Assembly: GCA_037953625.1 (NCBI GenBank)
Contig: CM075651.1
Span: 150,490,001-150,554,000, forward strand
Direction: 5' to 3'
Source: Crotalaria pallida
Taxonomy: Eukaryota; Streptophyta; Magnoliopsida; Fabales; Fabaceae
DNA: 64,000 bases
Shown piece by piece: positions 45,058 through 59,665 of the stretch. Both the position numbers and the translations under genes were made by a program. How positions within the stretch are numbered: the stretch's first letter is position 1; every line of letters starts with the position of its first letter. The notes under the pieces were generated by a model. It ran no database searches. It was not told the origin of the DNA and saw nothing but the letters and a program-made list of their open reading frames with translations.

Positions 45058-46919
45058 TGTAACATCCCGAATTTTAATTCAAGAATAATTAAAATAATAA
45101 TCGGAATAGAACAATGATAATTATGTTCAAGAATAATTACGGTGATGGATTGTGATAATTTGTAGTGCTATGAAGTAGTTAGATAACCTTAGCAAATAAT
45201 AAGAGGTTGAATAAAGGGAAAACGAGTGTTAGAAACAGCTTTTTCGGTGTTTTTAAATACGTTATAATAGGAAATTAAAAATAAAAGATTTGAAACTCTA
45301 AACAAGAATTTCACCGTTGGATGTGAAGGTTAATATGTAGGGAAGCTTGTTTTCAAATTTGAGCAAGATCCTACGGGTAACGAAGAAATACGACATTCGT
45401 TAAGGCAAAAAAAAAGAAAATAAATCAAAACTGACCAGACTAATCGATTAGTTTGTTCACTAATGGATTAGTTCGACCAGACCAGCAAAAAATAAAGGTC
45501 ATGGGGCACACGAAGTGCCTCATTCTTCCTCCCCAAGTCGGGATATCAAACTTCCAAGGGAAGTCACTCCTCCATGGCCAAAAACTAAGTTTTTCCATCA
45601 TCATCAAGCACCACCCCCATCACCACTTCCATCATCGCCACCATATCCACCATGGCTTTCAAGCTTTCTCTCTCTAACACATAAACCGTGGAGTCTTTCT
45701 CTCTCTCATGCCTCTTAGTTCTCAAGAAGTGGAAGTGAACCATCTTCTTCTCCTCCATCGCGAGCCGCCGCTGTTCCTTGTTGTCCCTGGAGTCGCGACC
45801 CGCCACCATCTCTTTCCTTTATTTGGTTCGTATCGCCGTGGAGCCACCGCCACCATCTCCCTCGTCCCTTCGGTCCGTGGTTTCTAAGGAGTAAGGACCA
45901 AGGTCGTCACCGCGGGTCAAATCGGTGTGACCGCAGCTTAGACCGGGATAAGCCGGAGCGTTGTAAGCTGAAGCAGGATCTCCTCGTTGCACCGTAAACT
46001 AGGTTCTAATAGAACCCTGAGGTAAGAAGGTGGTATTATCTTGATTTAGGGCATGACTTTTAGGATGTTTATAGTGGTAGCCAAGTGTAGTTAATTAGTT
46101 ATGAGAATAAACAATAGGGTAATTGATGTAGAAAATAAATGAACTATAAGAATGAAGGAAATGAACCCACTAGGGAATTGGGTCTTGTTTTATTTTTGCT
46201 GTATGGAGTAAGGAATGTGTTGAGAAGCTTTGTGATTGTGTGGCTCAAAATGATTGCCAAAGGAGGAGTGTTCGGGTTTGTCCCCAGGTAAGGAGCACTC
46301 TCGCCCCAAGGAGCCGATTAGGATCTCGGCACTCGAATCCCTGAAGACACCCATTCGGAATGAAGCAAATAAGACGACATGATGTGGCACACGGAGGCCG
46401 AGATTCCTTCTCGGCACTGCGAGGTCGGTGTGGCCTCTCTAACAAGATGCTAGGCATAATTGGTCGGTTTTGTCTTAGGGTCAATGCGAGGTCGGTGTGG
46501 CCTCAGCCAAGGGGTGTACGACGAGACGAGATCGGTTCACATGAGCTCAGTGCTAACTGGCCGGTTCTCATGAGCTCAGCGCTAACTGGTTGGTTCTCAT
46601 GAGCTCGATGCTATTGGTCGATTCTCATGAGCTCGGTACAAACTGGTCAGTTCAAAGTCCTTTAAACTCGAGAAGACCGATTACTAACGAGAGGTGTGAA
46701 GCAAATCGAGGTCGGCCTATGGCCCAGAACGTTGACCTTTGGTCGGCTAAAATGGAATTTGGTCGGACCTTACACTTAAACCCTCTTATTCTTCGCTAAG
46801 GCTTAGCTACTTCACAGAATGGTTGAAATCAATTATCATCTCAACTCATTCTTATGGTTTCTACTAGTTTCACTTAGGATTATTATAATTAAACGTGAAT
46901 TTAAATTCAGGATGTTACA
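45058..46919. mobile_element. Unclassified 1.86-kb repeat-like element with TGTAACATCC termini
   Basis: TGTAACATCC at 45058 and GGATGTTACA ending at 46919 are perfect inverted ends, and similarity continues for about 45 bp (GAATTTTAATTC against GAATTTAAATTC complement). The interior is much GC-richer than its surroundings. Splice-like boundaries (CCTGAG|GTAAGA at 46020) suggest it could be transcribed. No flanking duplication was found. It could be an LTR, a TIR element or part of a larger one extending to about 47800, where GAGGATGTCAG resembles another copy of the end. No protein domain recognised. Confidence 0.45.
46533..46648. repeat. Four 29-bp tandem units
   Basis: Units of the form GGTTCTCATGAGCTCAGYGC followed by TAACTGG; the third is one base shorter. 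Confidence 0.88.
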
Positions 46920-47807
46920 TGTGTGAATATGTATGAATATAGGATTGTGTTAGGAGTGAATATATGATTGTGTTATATGTGAATATATGGTTATGATGTG
47001 TGTAGATGTAGGATTAAGATATGTGTAAATGAATAAGAATGACCTTCCGAAAGGAGCTAGTTAATGACCCTTCGAAAGGAGTGATAAAATGACCCTCCAT
47101 AATGGAGCGAGAATAAGTGTGTGAATGACCCTCCAAGAAGCTAGAAGTGTGTAATATGAGAATAGGACCCGCATTTATGGTGTGTGAAGTAATGATAATA
47201 GGACCCGCCGAGAGGTGAGTGAAAGATAAGATAAAATGAAAAAATTAGAAAGGCAAATGAAAGACTAGATAATGTAAGATAAGAAAGACTACAAAGGAAT
47301 AAAGAAAATGGTAATGAGAAAGAAAAGTAAATAAAGAAGGAGAACATGAAAATGATTATGTTTGTTAATAAAAATGTTAGGCTTAGTTTATTGCTATATG
47401 ACTTTTTAGAAGTTATTTCCTAAGTTTTGTGTAATGCTACCCTTCTTTCCTTTTTTATACAGGTACGAAGATGAAGCTTACACTAATGCATGACAGAGCA
47501 GGAGGACACTCCACACCGTGGACTGTAAACTAGGAATTAAGAGAACTAAAAATTAAGTGGCGTAAATAATATAGTGTAGTTTTTGGAGCCCACCACTTGT
47601 ATTATTTTGTATCAGAGCATTAGGATATTTTGGCTACGTTTAGTATTTAAATTTAAGTTTTAATTTACTATGATTTGACAGATTTATAAAATGTAAATTT
47701 TGGGAAAGTCTGTTAAGCAGAGGAAACTCTATCGGTTTTTTGTAAAAATTTTCAGGTGTCAATTTTAATAAAACTTAATCTAACTAATTAAAAGTGAGGA
47801 TGTCAGA
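46920..47807. other. Non-coding repeat-like sequence
   Basis: Contains several GACCCTCCR...GGAGYGA and AGGACCCGC motifs at irregular spacing and an acceptor-like TTTTTTATACAG|GTACG at 47462. No protein recognised. Possibly the 3' part of the same element as 45058-46919. Confidence 0.4.
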
Positions 47808-48720
47808 AATTCCCTATAAAATAAGTCATTCAAGTAAAAAGAATAAAAATATAAAATTGATTATTCTTTTTTAAATAAGAAATTAACTATTCACAATTAT
47901 CCATGTGTTTCGGTTAAATGTAACGTATAAATATAAATAAGAATAAATGAATATATTGCTTATAAAAAAAATTCTTGTTTTGAAAAAAAATTCACTACAA
48001 AGAAAAAAAATAGTCCAAAGATTTCCTTAATTACTCACACATTCACACCTTTCATTCATTATCTCTATGCATTGCTCTCCTCTCTCTTTCTTGTCACTAA
48101 TTTTTCATTCCTCATTTTTTTCAGCTAAATTACATTTTTGGTCCTTTATCTTATTTTTAAAATTCACTTTGGTCCTTAATCTTTATTTTATCTTATTTTA
48201 GTCCTTTATCTTTTTTCAAAAAATTGAATATGGTCCTTTTGTAATAACATTGTTAGTTTTACTCATAATGTTCACACTTATTATATTCCATTGATAGAGC
48301 TTAACAAATATTTATAAGGCTTTATCTCAATAGAGCTCCTAATATTATCTCCATTCAAATCTTTATCATATTGTTATTTCTATCCATATCAATCAATCGC
48401 GTACTACCGTTCCTATTCTTATTGGATGGTGGTCTCGAATATTTCCAAATTTTGGAAACATTTGACATTTCTCAATTATGGGTGTGAATATTTGTTTTTT
48501 TTTCAAATATAAAATAAAATTTAGTTAACTCTTTATTATTAAATACTATTATTTGTAAAATATCCTTATTAAATTAATTATTTTTATTATTTTTTGTTTA
48601 TTTTTAATATTATATTCTTAAAATAATATTTATTTAATTTGTAAAAATTAAATGTATTCAATTAATGTAAGAAAAGTTTGTAGCATTAAACGTGTAGTCA
48701 AAACCTTATCATCATCAACG
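47808..48720. other. AT-rich intergenic
   Basis: A one-sided run of GGTCCTTTATCTTATTTT-like repeats near 48130-48240 looks like half of an inverted-repeat element. No gene. Confidence 0.4.
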
Positions 48721-51200
48721 TATTATAAAATAGGAGAAGTTGAAGGCATTTTTGTCATTTTCATTTTCCCTCCTTCATCCTTGCTTTTTTCTCCAAATTT
48801 GTTTGTTCGTGCATCGCACGGGAATAAATATTTATCTTAAGTTATTTTTAGTAAATTTTTATTAGTACAATTTGGATTACACATAAATATAAAAATTGCC
48901 CGCAAACATACAATTTGCATTTCGATATTATTACAATTTTCACGGGTTATTAATGATGTTTTCAAAAGGAAATAATTTAAATCAAATATTGACATAAAAA
49001 GTATATAATGCCTAAACGACCCGTCATATGATAATTAACAAAAAAAAACGAATATAATGTTGTAATTTTCAGAAATTCTAATACAAACAAGTCATAATAT
49101 AGGCAAATTGGTATTAAACATTTAAACAGAGTATCATTATGAATAATAAATTTTGGGTACAACGGAAAAAAAGGATATATAAGTATTAAAGATGGACTAT
49201 AATTTGGTATAAAGATTTAGCTTAATACAATCAAATATTTACTCAGTCATGAATTCAAATTTAAAAAAAAAATCCAAAAATTTATACAATATGTTGCAAT
49301 TTAAAGTGAAAAATAATGATGCATTATTTTATACTTTAGACAATATACTTATTTACAATTATGAAGTTCTAATACAAGCAAGTAATTTTAAAGTTCGAAT
49401 ATTATAAACACGAATTAATTAAAAGTGTGAAAACATGTCTTATATTTTGGGACAGATGTAATAATAATAATGATGATGATGATGATGATATATATGGTAA
49501 AAAAAATAAATGCATTTGGACTTGCAAAACGAATTACTAACAAAATGCATTTGGAATGATGGATTAAATAAAACAAAAATCAAAATGAGTTGGATTTTTT
49601 TTTAATATAAGAAATTACGTTGTTAATTAAAATTAGAAATCGCATTGTTGATACATTATTATTTAATTTTTATTAATGAAAAAGTTGGTAGCTGAAACTA
49701 GATTCAAAGGTTAATGTTTATGGCTATTCATTTCTAAATACATGTAAATCATTTTTATAAAAAGTTCATATTAACTTATTATTTAAAAAGACATATTTCC
49801 AAAATCTATAATCAATTTTTTTTTAAAATAAAAAAGTTAAACCCGTGCGATGCACGGGTAAAATTACTAGTAATTATAATTCAGGCAAAAATGTTAGATT
49901 GGTTTTTTTTTAAGTTATTTTAGGTTATAAATTAGTTTCTTAGATTTTTTTTGAATAAGTCCTATAAGTTGTTGCATTTAATAAATCAGTGTTTTCCATT
50001 AATTTTTTTCGTTAAGTGACACATGTCACTCAAAATAGTATCACATGTAAAATAAATGGTCTAATTTTATTTTTTTTATGGTGTCATGTGTCATATAACA
50101 GAAAAAAATTAACGGAAAGTATTGATTTGCTATACGATAACAACTCACATGACATATTTGAAGAAAAAATAACGCAAATGACTGATTTGTAATCTAAAAA
50201 TAATTTAAGAGACCAATCTAATAGTTTTGCCTTATAGCTAACTATTTTTTTTAGAGATGTCATAATTTTGTTGTCTAACTATGCGTCTATTCGGCAAAAC
50301 TAGTTTATAGTTGTGATCTTGTAACTTGTAACTTGTAGCTGTGAGTTTGTAACTTGCACTTGTGAAGCTCATTGAGAGCTGCAAGCTTGTAGTTGTTTAC
50401 CCGATTATTTGAAAATAGTGTTGTTTGACAAAACTAGTTTTTGAAGTAGTTGAAAGTTATTAAATGACCAAAAAAGACATGCAACATTATATTACTTATT
50501 TTTTATTTATTAAATATATAGTTAATAATCAATTAATACATATAAAAATTATTAAATTATAATTAATAAATTGTAACAAAATTATTAAATTATAATTAAA
50601 AATTAATTAATTAAAAATTAAATTGTCATCAATGTATATTAGTTTCTCACAAAATTCCAAATAATAAAAATATGGAACCAAATTATTCTACTATCTTATA
50701 TAAGTTATACATATAAAAATCATGTACCCTAATAATACATAAAAAAAATTCAAATACAAAAGTAATATGTTATTTTTAAACAGAAATGGAAAAAAAATCC
50801 GTATATCACAAAGGTTTTAATATGAAATTTTTTTAGAGCATAATCGGTATATGAATTATTGAAAATTTAGATTAGTTTCTTGAAAACTAAGTTGTCTTTT
50901 AAAAATTAGTTTTCAAAAACTACAAGCTCAATTTTTTTTAAAAAAAAAACTATAAGCTATAATAATTCACATCCTATGTCTATAGCTTTTTTTTTAATTT
51001 TTATGTATAGCTTATATACCATAGTAGAATAATTTGGTTTCATATTTTTATTATTTGGAGTTTTGTGAGAAAATTAAATTACATTGATGACAATTTAATT
51101 TTTAATTAATTAATTATTAATTAAATTGAATAATTTGTTACATTTTATATAGTAAATGAATAATAAGATATTTTGAATATTAATGGGTCATCATATCTTC
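48721..51200. repeat. 2.5-kb direct repeat, copy 1 (Helitron-like component)
   Basis: Nearly identical to 51983-54452. It contains a palindrome-bounded segment from TTCGTGCATCGCACGGGA (48804) to ACCCGTGCGATGCACGGGT (49841) followed by AAAATTACTAG; a hairpin followed by CTAG is the pattern of a Helitron 3' end. The downstream part (about 50480-51180) holds a large AT-rich inverted repeat (TATGGAACCAAATTATTCTA against TAGAATAATTTGGTTTCATA). No coding sequence. Confidence 0.7.
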
Positions 51201-51202
51201 TT

Positions 51203-51980
51203 TTGTTGTAAATTTTACCCGTGCATCGCACGGGTTTAAATTTTTTTTTTAAAAAAAAATTGATTATAGATTTTGGAAATATTTCTTTTTATAAAATTGA
51301 TTTACATGTATTTAGAAATAAATATTCATAAACATTAACTTTTGAATCTAGTTTCAGCTATCAACTTTTTCATTAATAAAAATTAACTAATAATGTATCA
51401 ACTATGCGATTTCTAATTTTAATTAACAACATAATTTCTTATATTTAAAAAAATCCAACTCATTTTGATTTTTGTTTTATTTAGTTCATCATTTCAAATG
51501 CATTTTGTTAGTAATTCGTTTTGCAAGTCCAAATGTAGCTATTTTTTTTACCATATATATCATCATCATCATTATTATTATTACATATCTCCCAAAATAT
51601 AAGACCTCTTTTCACACTTTTAATTAATTCGTGTTTATAAGATTCGAACTTTCAAATTACTTGCTTGTATTAGAACTTCATAATTGTAAATAAGTATATT
51701 GTCTAAAGTATAAAATAACACATCATTATTTTTCACAATTTAAATTGCAACATATTGTATAAATTTTTGGATTTTTTTAAATTTGAATTCATGACTGGGT
51801 AAATATTTGATTGTATTAAACTAAATCATTATACCAAACTATAGTTCATCTTTAATACTTATATATCCGTTTTTTCCGTTGTACCCAAAATTTATTATTC
51901 ATAATGATGCTCTGTTTAAATGTTTAATACCAATTTGCCTATATTATGACTTGTTTGTATTAAAATTTCTGAAATTACAA
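51203..51980. repeat. Inverted partial copy between the two direct repeats
   Basis: Reverse complement of about 49058-49863, starting with ACCCGTGCATCGCACGGGT at 51219. It is cleanly bounded by the two direct copies. Confidence 0.82.
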
Positions 51981-51982
51981 CA

Positions 51983-54452
51983 TATTATAAAATAGGAGAA
52001 GTTGAGGGCATTTTTGTCATTTTCATTTTCCCTCCTTCATCCTTGCTTTTCCCTCCAAATTTGTTTGTCCGTGCATCGCACGGAAATAAATATTTATCTT
52101 AAGTTATTTTTTGTAAATTTTTATTAGTACAATTTGGATTACACATAAATATAAAAATTGCCCGCAAACATACAATTCGCATTTCGATATTATTACAATT
52201 TTCACGGGTTATTAATGATGTTTTCAAAAGGAAATAATTTGAATCAAATATTGACATAAAAAATATATAATGCCTAAACGACCCGTCATATGATAATTAA
52301 CAAAAAAAAATGAATATAATGTTGTAATTTCAGAAATTCTAATACAAACAAGTCATAATATAGGCAAATTGGTATTAAACATTTAAACAGAGTATCATTA
52401 TGAATAATAAATTTTGGGCACAACGGAAAAAAAGGATATATAAGTATTAAAGATGGGCTATAATTTGGTATAAAGATTTAACTTATTACAATCAAATATT
52501 TACTCAGTCATGAATTCAAATTTAAAAAAAATCCAAAAATTTATACAATATGTTGCAATTTAAATTGTGAAAAATAATGATGCGTTATTTTATACTTTAG
52601 ACAATATACTTATTTACAATTATGAAGTTCTAATACAAGCAAGTAATTTGAAAGTTCGAATCTTATAAACACGAATTAATTAAAAGTGTGAAAACATGTC
52701 TTATATTTTGAGACAGATGTAATAATAATAATGATGATGATGATGATATATATGGTAAAAAAAATAGCTGCATTTGGACTTGCAAAACGAATTACTAACA
52801 AAATGCATTTGGAAAGATGGATTAAATAAAACAAAAATCAAAATGAGTTGGATTTTTTTTAATATAAGAAATTACGTTGTTAATTAAAATTAGAAATCGC
52901 ATTGTTGATACTTAATTTTTATTCATGAAAATGTTGGTAGCTGAAACTAGATTCAAAGGTTAATGTTTATGGCTATTCATTTCTAAATACATGTAAATCA
53001 TTTTTATAAAAAGTTCATATTAACTTATTATTTAAAAAGACATATTTCCAAAATCTATAATCAATTTTTTTTTTAAAATAAAAAAGTTAAACCCGTGCGA
53101 TGCACGGATAAAATTACTAGTAATTATAATTCAGGCAAAAATGTTAGATTGGTTTTTTTTAAAAGTTATTTTAGGTTATAAATTAGTTTCTTATATTTTT
53201 TTTGAATAAGTCCTATAAGTTGTTGCATTTAATAAATCAGTGTTTTCCATTAATTTTTTTCGTTGAATGACACATGTCACTCAAAATAGTATCACATTTA
53301 AAATAAATGGTCTAATTTTATTTTTTTTATGGTATCATGTGTCATATAACAGAAAAAAATTAACGGAAAGTATTGATTTGCTATACGATAACAACTCACA
53401 TGACATATTTGAAGAAAAAATAACGCAAATGACTGATTTGTAATATAAAAATAATTTAAGAGACCAATCTAATAGTTTTGCCTTATAGCTAACTATTTTT
53501 TTTAGAGATGTCATAATTTTGTTGTCAAACTATGCGTCTATTCGGCAAAATTAGCTTATAGTTGTGATCTTGTAACTTGTAACTTGTAACTTGTAGCTGT
53601 GAGTTTGTAACTTGCACTTGTGAAGCTCATTGAGAGCTGCAAGCTTGTAGTTGTTTACCCGATTATTTGAAAATAGTTTTTTTTGACAAAACTAGTTTTT
53701 GAAGTAGTTGAAAGTTATTAAATGACCGAAAAAGACATGCAACATTATATTATTTATTTTTTATTTATTAAATATATAGTTAATAGTCAATTAATACATA
53801 TAAAAATTATTAAATTATAATTATTAAAGTGTAACAAAATTATTAAATTATAATTAAAAATTAATTAATTAAAAATTAAATTGTCATCAATGTATATTAA
53901 TTTTCTCACAAAATTCCAAATAATAAAAATATGGAACCAAATTATTCTACTATGGTATATAAGTTATACATAAAAAAAATCATGTACCCTAATAATACAT
54001 AAAAAAATTCAAATACAAAAGTAATATGTTATTTTTAAACAGAAATGGAAAAAAAATCCGTATATCACAAAGGTTTTAATATGAAATTTTTTTAGAGCAT
54101 AATCGGTATATGAATTATTGAAAATTTAGATGTTTCTTGAAAACTAATTTAAAAATTAGTTTTCAAAAACTACAAGCTCAATTTTTTTAAAAAAAAAAAA
54201 CTATAAGCTATAATAATTCACATCCTATTTCTATAGCTTTTTTTTTTTAATTTTTATGTATAGCTTATATACATAGTAGAATAATTTGGTTTCATATTTT
54301 TATTATTTGGAGTTTTGTGAGAAAATTAAATTACATTGATGACAATTTAATTTTTAATTAATTAATTATTAATTAAATTGAATAATTTGTTACACTTTAT
54401 ATAGTAAATGAATAATAAGATATTTTGAATATTAATGGGTCATCATATCTTT
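51983..54452. repeat. 2.5-kb direct repeat, copy 2
   Basis: Matches 48721-51200 from TATTATAAAATAGGAGAAGT through ATTAATGGGTCATCATATCT with scattered substitutions and small indels. Contains the same hairpins at 52067 and 53091. Confidence 0.85.
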
Positions 54453-54721
54453 TTTTGGTGTACAATTAAACGTGTATTTCCTTTCTTTGCAAATCACGAA
54501 TATAATATATAATCTTTAAAAAATTTCATTTAATATTTTTAATTTAATTTGGGACAATTTTTTTTTATTTTTTTATCGAGATAATGGGATGAAAAGAGTA
54601 GGAAATTCTAGCCATAAAATTGCAGTATATACACTGTGTGCTGGTTTTGGGTTGGTTGGTGGTGTGCTCAAATCTACAGAAGATATTGGCAGTGATTATT
54701 TTCCTAACCTGAGCTATTACG

Positions 54722-54758
<37 letters not shown>

Positions 54759-55559
54759 AATAAGTCAAAGAATATATTTGTTTTTTTTCCTAAGCTGGTA
54801 CCTTTAATTACTGTATTTTTTTTTTATATAGGACCTTTAATTAGTAATAGAGATAAGCACAACCATTAGATACCTAATTCATGTATGCAAAAAAGGATCC
54901 GACATGTATCTTTAAGAAAGGTTCATGAAATTTACTAAACTAACCATATTTGCATGAATTCAACAAAATAAGATTTTATTTTCAATAAATTCGTACGGAA
55001 TAAAAACTATGTAAGAAGAGAAATATGCTTTCAATATTTGGTAATATTAATTAAGGATTAATATTACACCCTCCTGCTCAAATTATAAGAAAAAGTAACT
55101 AATTTTAAGCTTATTAAGGAGGTTAGTTGATTGTATTTAATTTTCTTAAATTTATAAAAGAATAGAAGTATTTTAGAAAAATTGCATTGAGAATAAATAA
55201 CAATTTTCTAGTGATGTTTTAGGAAAGTAGCATTGAGAATGAAATAAAATTTAAGAAGAATAGTTACTTTTGCGTATATTTTAAATCAAATGAAATGTGC
55301 TTTTTTTTTCTTATATTTTAAATCAGGTTTGTTGCATATATAAATTGAATGCTTGGTTGATCAATTCACCAATTTGAGTGTTGATCAAAATTTTCTGCTT
55401 TCTCTAATGTAAGAATTAGACCAAGTCCTTTTTTCTATTAGATTTTGTGTGAATTGTGCAAATCTGAATAAATTTTCATGCTAACACCTACTTAGTCTTT
55501 GTTTCTTTTTCTTTTCTTTTTTTTTCAGACAAATTAATCAACAAGAGAATTGTGGAATA
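54453..55559. other. Upstream region of the bZIP gene
   Basis: Holds an AT microsatellite (54725-54755) and a degenerate MITE (about 55072-55305) related to 3780-4054. An acceptor-like run TTTTTTTTTCAG at 55518-55529, 31 bases before the ATG, suggests a 5'-UTR intron. Confidence 0.5.
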
Positions 55560-58500
55560 ATGGGAGACCTTCCAGAGAAAAGGACTGGTGGTGATTTGGC
55601 CGAGGAAGATCAATCATGGTCAAAGAAACCCGCAACTGTTTTTAAGCCTTTACCTTTAAGGGCTTCAGCTAATGTGCCTTTAGGAGCTGGTTCATCTTTT
55701 CGACCATGGACAAAACCCTCTGCAGGCAGCAACAGTGTAACCAAGCCTCCTATGAGTGCTCCTGCTGCAGAAATTGAAAATAGGCTGAATATGGAGAAGA
55801 ACTTAACTCCTACTTCTGAGGTGGTGAAGCTCATCAACAGTGGTGCTGGTGGTAGTGCAACTTCTGGTTATGCAAATGCTGACATCACTGCAAAATCTGG
55901 TGGAGGTCAAGGAGAGCAGCCTGAAATGGATGCTAAGCTAAAGAGGTATATGCATGTTTTTGTTAATTAATTAATATTTGTAAGTATATATATTTAAGAA
56001 TAGTTTAATTATGTCACAATTCTCTGAAATTTAGGGTACTTTTGTCATATAGTTTTTTTTCAATGTCTGACTCCCTGAAATTACTTATGGGTTTGTTATG
56101 TGATGCCACACGGGCGAAGACGACTCATCTCTTCAATTTTTTTCTTATTTAACTAAAAATATAAAAAAAAAATAAGTTCTTTAGTTTTTTAATTAAAAAA
56201 AAAGGATCTTTGCTCACGGGCATCACGTGCCTAACCTCCTGTATCTGACCAAGATTCCGATGTTACATGTCAGCAAAATTGGTCAGAATTGGTAGTAGTG
56301 GTATATGACAAACCCAGAAGTAAGTTCGGCGGAGTCAGACATTGAAAAAAAAAGAATAATAATATCTGACAAAAGTACCCCAAACTTCAGGGACTTGTGA
56401 CATAATTAAGTCTTTAAGAATTTTGCCAATTAAAAAACAAACATTTTTATATATCTGTCATTTTTTTTTTAATAATAAGCAACCTATCACTTTTGAGACT
56501 AAAGATTCTCTCCAATTTTTTTGGCTAAATTAATCATTTTGTCCTTACCTTATTTTTCAATTTCAAATTGGTCCCTTATCTTTTTTTGGTTTCGTATTGG
56601 TCCCTTATGTTTCTTTTCACTGTCAATTTGGTCACATAATCACTATTTATCCTACGTGTCAAAATCATATTGATCCACGTATATATTGTTGGAGAGAGAA
56701 AGTGACACGTGTCTATAACATACACATAAGATAAACAGTGATTTTGGGACCAAATTGACAGAGAAAATAAACATAAGGGACTTGTATGAAAACAAAAAAA
56801 AATAATGAACCAAATGAGTAGTTTAGCCATTTTTTTAAAGGAAAATAGATAAAATCTCAATTTTTGAATAATTTAATAATAAAATTAAAATATTAAATTA
56901 AATATTATTAAAAACATAATAACCATTGAATATACGAAATAAACAAGAAATAAAGAGAAGAAAATGGAAGGATGTTCCACTTTCTATTAATTTAAATAAA
57001 TTACCGTGCTTTTATATTTTTGGGTCTTCAATATATTTTTACCTTTGTCAATTTAGATAAAAGATTAATTGTGTAATGAGTTTTTGTTTTACAAAAGAAT
57101 AAATATCGTAATTCTTAATAGTGTAAAGTTTTTTTTACACTATCAGTACATTATTTATTGTCCATGAATTAATGTTGATTGACTTTCAAATAAAAGTAAT
57201 TCACATAGATGGTGCATGATGCATTGACGGTGTAAAAAACTCAACATTATTAGTGCATATATATTAAACTCTTTAAAAAAATGTTATGTGGACCACCAAA
57301 AATTATGTCATTTACATATATGAGGAGAGATCCATTTACATCATGTTGAATTACACCAATTCTTACACCGCTCATAACTTTTTATACAATATGAATTTAA
57401 TTAATCCATCCGTTGACTAATAACTATACATAATCAAGATCATTTGTGTCAAATTTGAGAAAATTTAAACACTATTGAGTATAAATTCAAATAGCTCAAT
57501 TTTCATATACTTTTAAGATATATATTTCGTTAATTTTGACGTATGTAAATAAAGTACTAAATGATTTTGGATTTTTGTGAAATTTGATATAGATGATCTA
57601 CATGATAGAAACTTTCAATCCAACGGTTGATTGGATTAAATTTGATTTGGTGTAAGAGTTAGGTGCGGTGTAAGATTTGGTATAATTCAACATGGTGTAA
57701 ATGAATCCCTCCTCTACATACATACATACATACATATACACACACACATATATATATATACACACACATGGATTAAGCATTAAAATATAAAGTCTTTTTT
57801 TTTATAAGTAAAAAAATAAAAAATAAAATATAAACTCATTTAATAGTTTGAAATCTTGATGCCCTCCTCCCTTTTATTTGACAACTAAGTCTTATTTTGT
57901 GTAACGCACGGGTTATTAAAATTTTAAAGTTTTGATATTAAATATGTTAAAGTAAAGATTATTAGTATTATTTTATCATAAAGTCAAGATTATTATTAAA
58001 TAATAGCATAAAATAATTATACAAAAAGACAAGAGTTCAAATCATACCTTATCATTAAAAAAATTAATCTAAATTATTTTGTTGATAAATTTTGTATTTT
58101 CTCATCATATGTATAAATTAACACTTTTTATATGATTATCAACTTTATTATTATGAATCAAATAAGAATAAAACATTTTGATTTTTTGTTTCATGGTATT
58201 ATAAGCTTAATAATATTTCAGAATATCACTTACTTCATTGAATATGAATTGATTAAAAGATCATAATAATTGTTCATTTTTTAAATATTATATTTGTTTA
58301 TGCATAAATCAATATTAAAGCAAAATATTCTTTATTTATTTGATGAACAAATTAAAATGTTTTTGGATTGCTTTATCACATTTATTATGATTAATTAATC
58401 TAATAAGCATTAAACATTCTGATTTTTTATTTGTGATAATGATAATAATAATTTATAATTATAATTGTATAATATAATTAATAATTATAATTTAGATTTT

Positions 58501-59112
58501 AGAAGAATAAAAAAATATGAGTAATAATTGATATTGATTTTTATTTTTAATTGATTAGAACACGTGGAAACTTAGATAAACTTTAATCAATACTTTTAAT
58601 AAAATAATTAAATATTATGTGAGTCTAATAGATTTATAATGAAATATGTAATTTGTACATTTTAATTTTTACAATATTCATACTCAGATATCAATTGAAT
58701 AATCAAAAAGAGTAAGGATCCGTTGACACCAAGTATAAAACTTGGTCACTTACACATTCACATAATTTTTATATATTATGAAAATTGTCAATCCAACCGT
58801 TGAGTTTTATGTTATTATCAAGTAGATCAAATCTAAAAAATTTCATAGAATATAAAATTATTTGATACTCCATTCGACTATTCTATTTTAACGGATAATA
58901 CGTTATTTAAATATAAGTAAATATGTATTATTAGATTACATACCTATGAATCTCTGAATGATATGAAATTTGGTATGTTTGATCGTCATGATAATAGCAT
59001 ATAATTCAACGGTTGGATTGACAAATTTCATAATATATAAAAAAATATGTGAAGGTGCAAATGACCAAATTTTGCACCTGATGTCAACGGATCTTAACTA
59101 AAAAACATAATA

Positions 59113-59163
<51 letters not shown>

Positions 59164-59612
59164 CATTTTAAAAGGTATTGAGTTAGTGATGATGTACCGC
59201 AACACTGCTGAAACAATATGTCATCTCTATTTCAAAAGGTACCAAATCACTGTTGAAATGACGTATCACTTTACTATTGAGAAATATTCAGATATCAATT
59301 GAATAATAAATTAAAAATGTAATACTTATATATATACTTGATCATTTTAAAAGGCACCGAGTTAGCAATGTATCGCTTCATTTTCAAAAGTTACCAAGTT
59401 AGTGCAGTGTATTACTTCACTGTTGAAATGACTTATCACTTTATTGTTGAAACGACGTATCACTTCACTATTGAAATGACACATTACTTTACTTATGAAA
59501 CGACATATCACTCCTGATAATTTTTTTTTAATTTGTAAATTTTTATGGCACGTGGCATGCCTCATTACCTTTTATTTTCTTAACTTTTGATGTGAAAGTC
59601 CCATTGTGTGAG

Positions 59613-59665
<53 letters not shown>

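Noticed and set aside
45453..45809. Ser/Pro/His-rich frames on both strands
   Set aside because: Low-complexity composition with overlapping frames on opposite strands and no domain; more likely non-coding repeat sequence.
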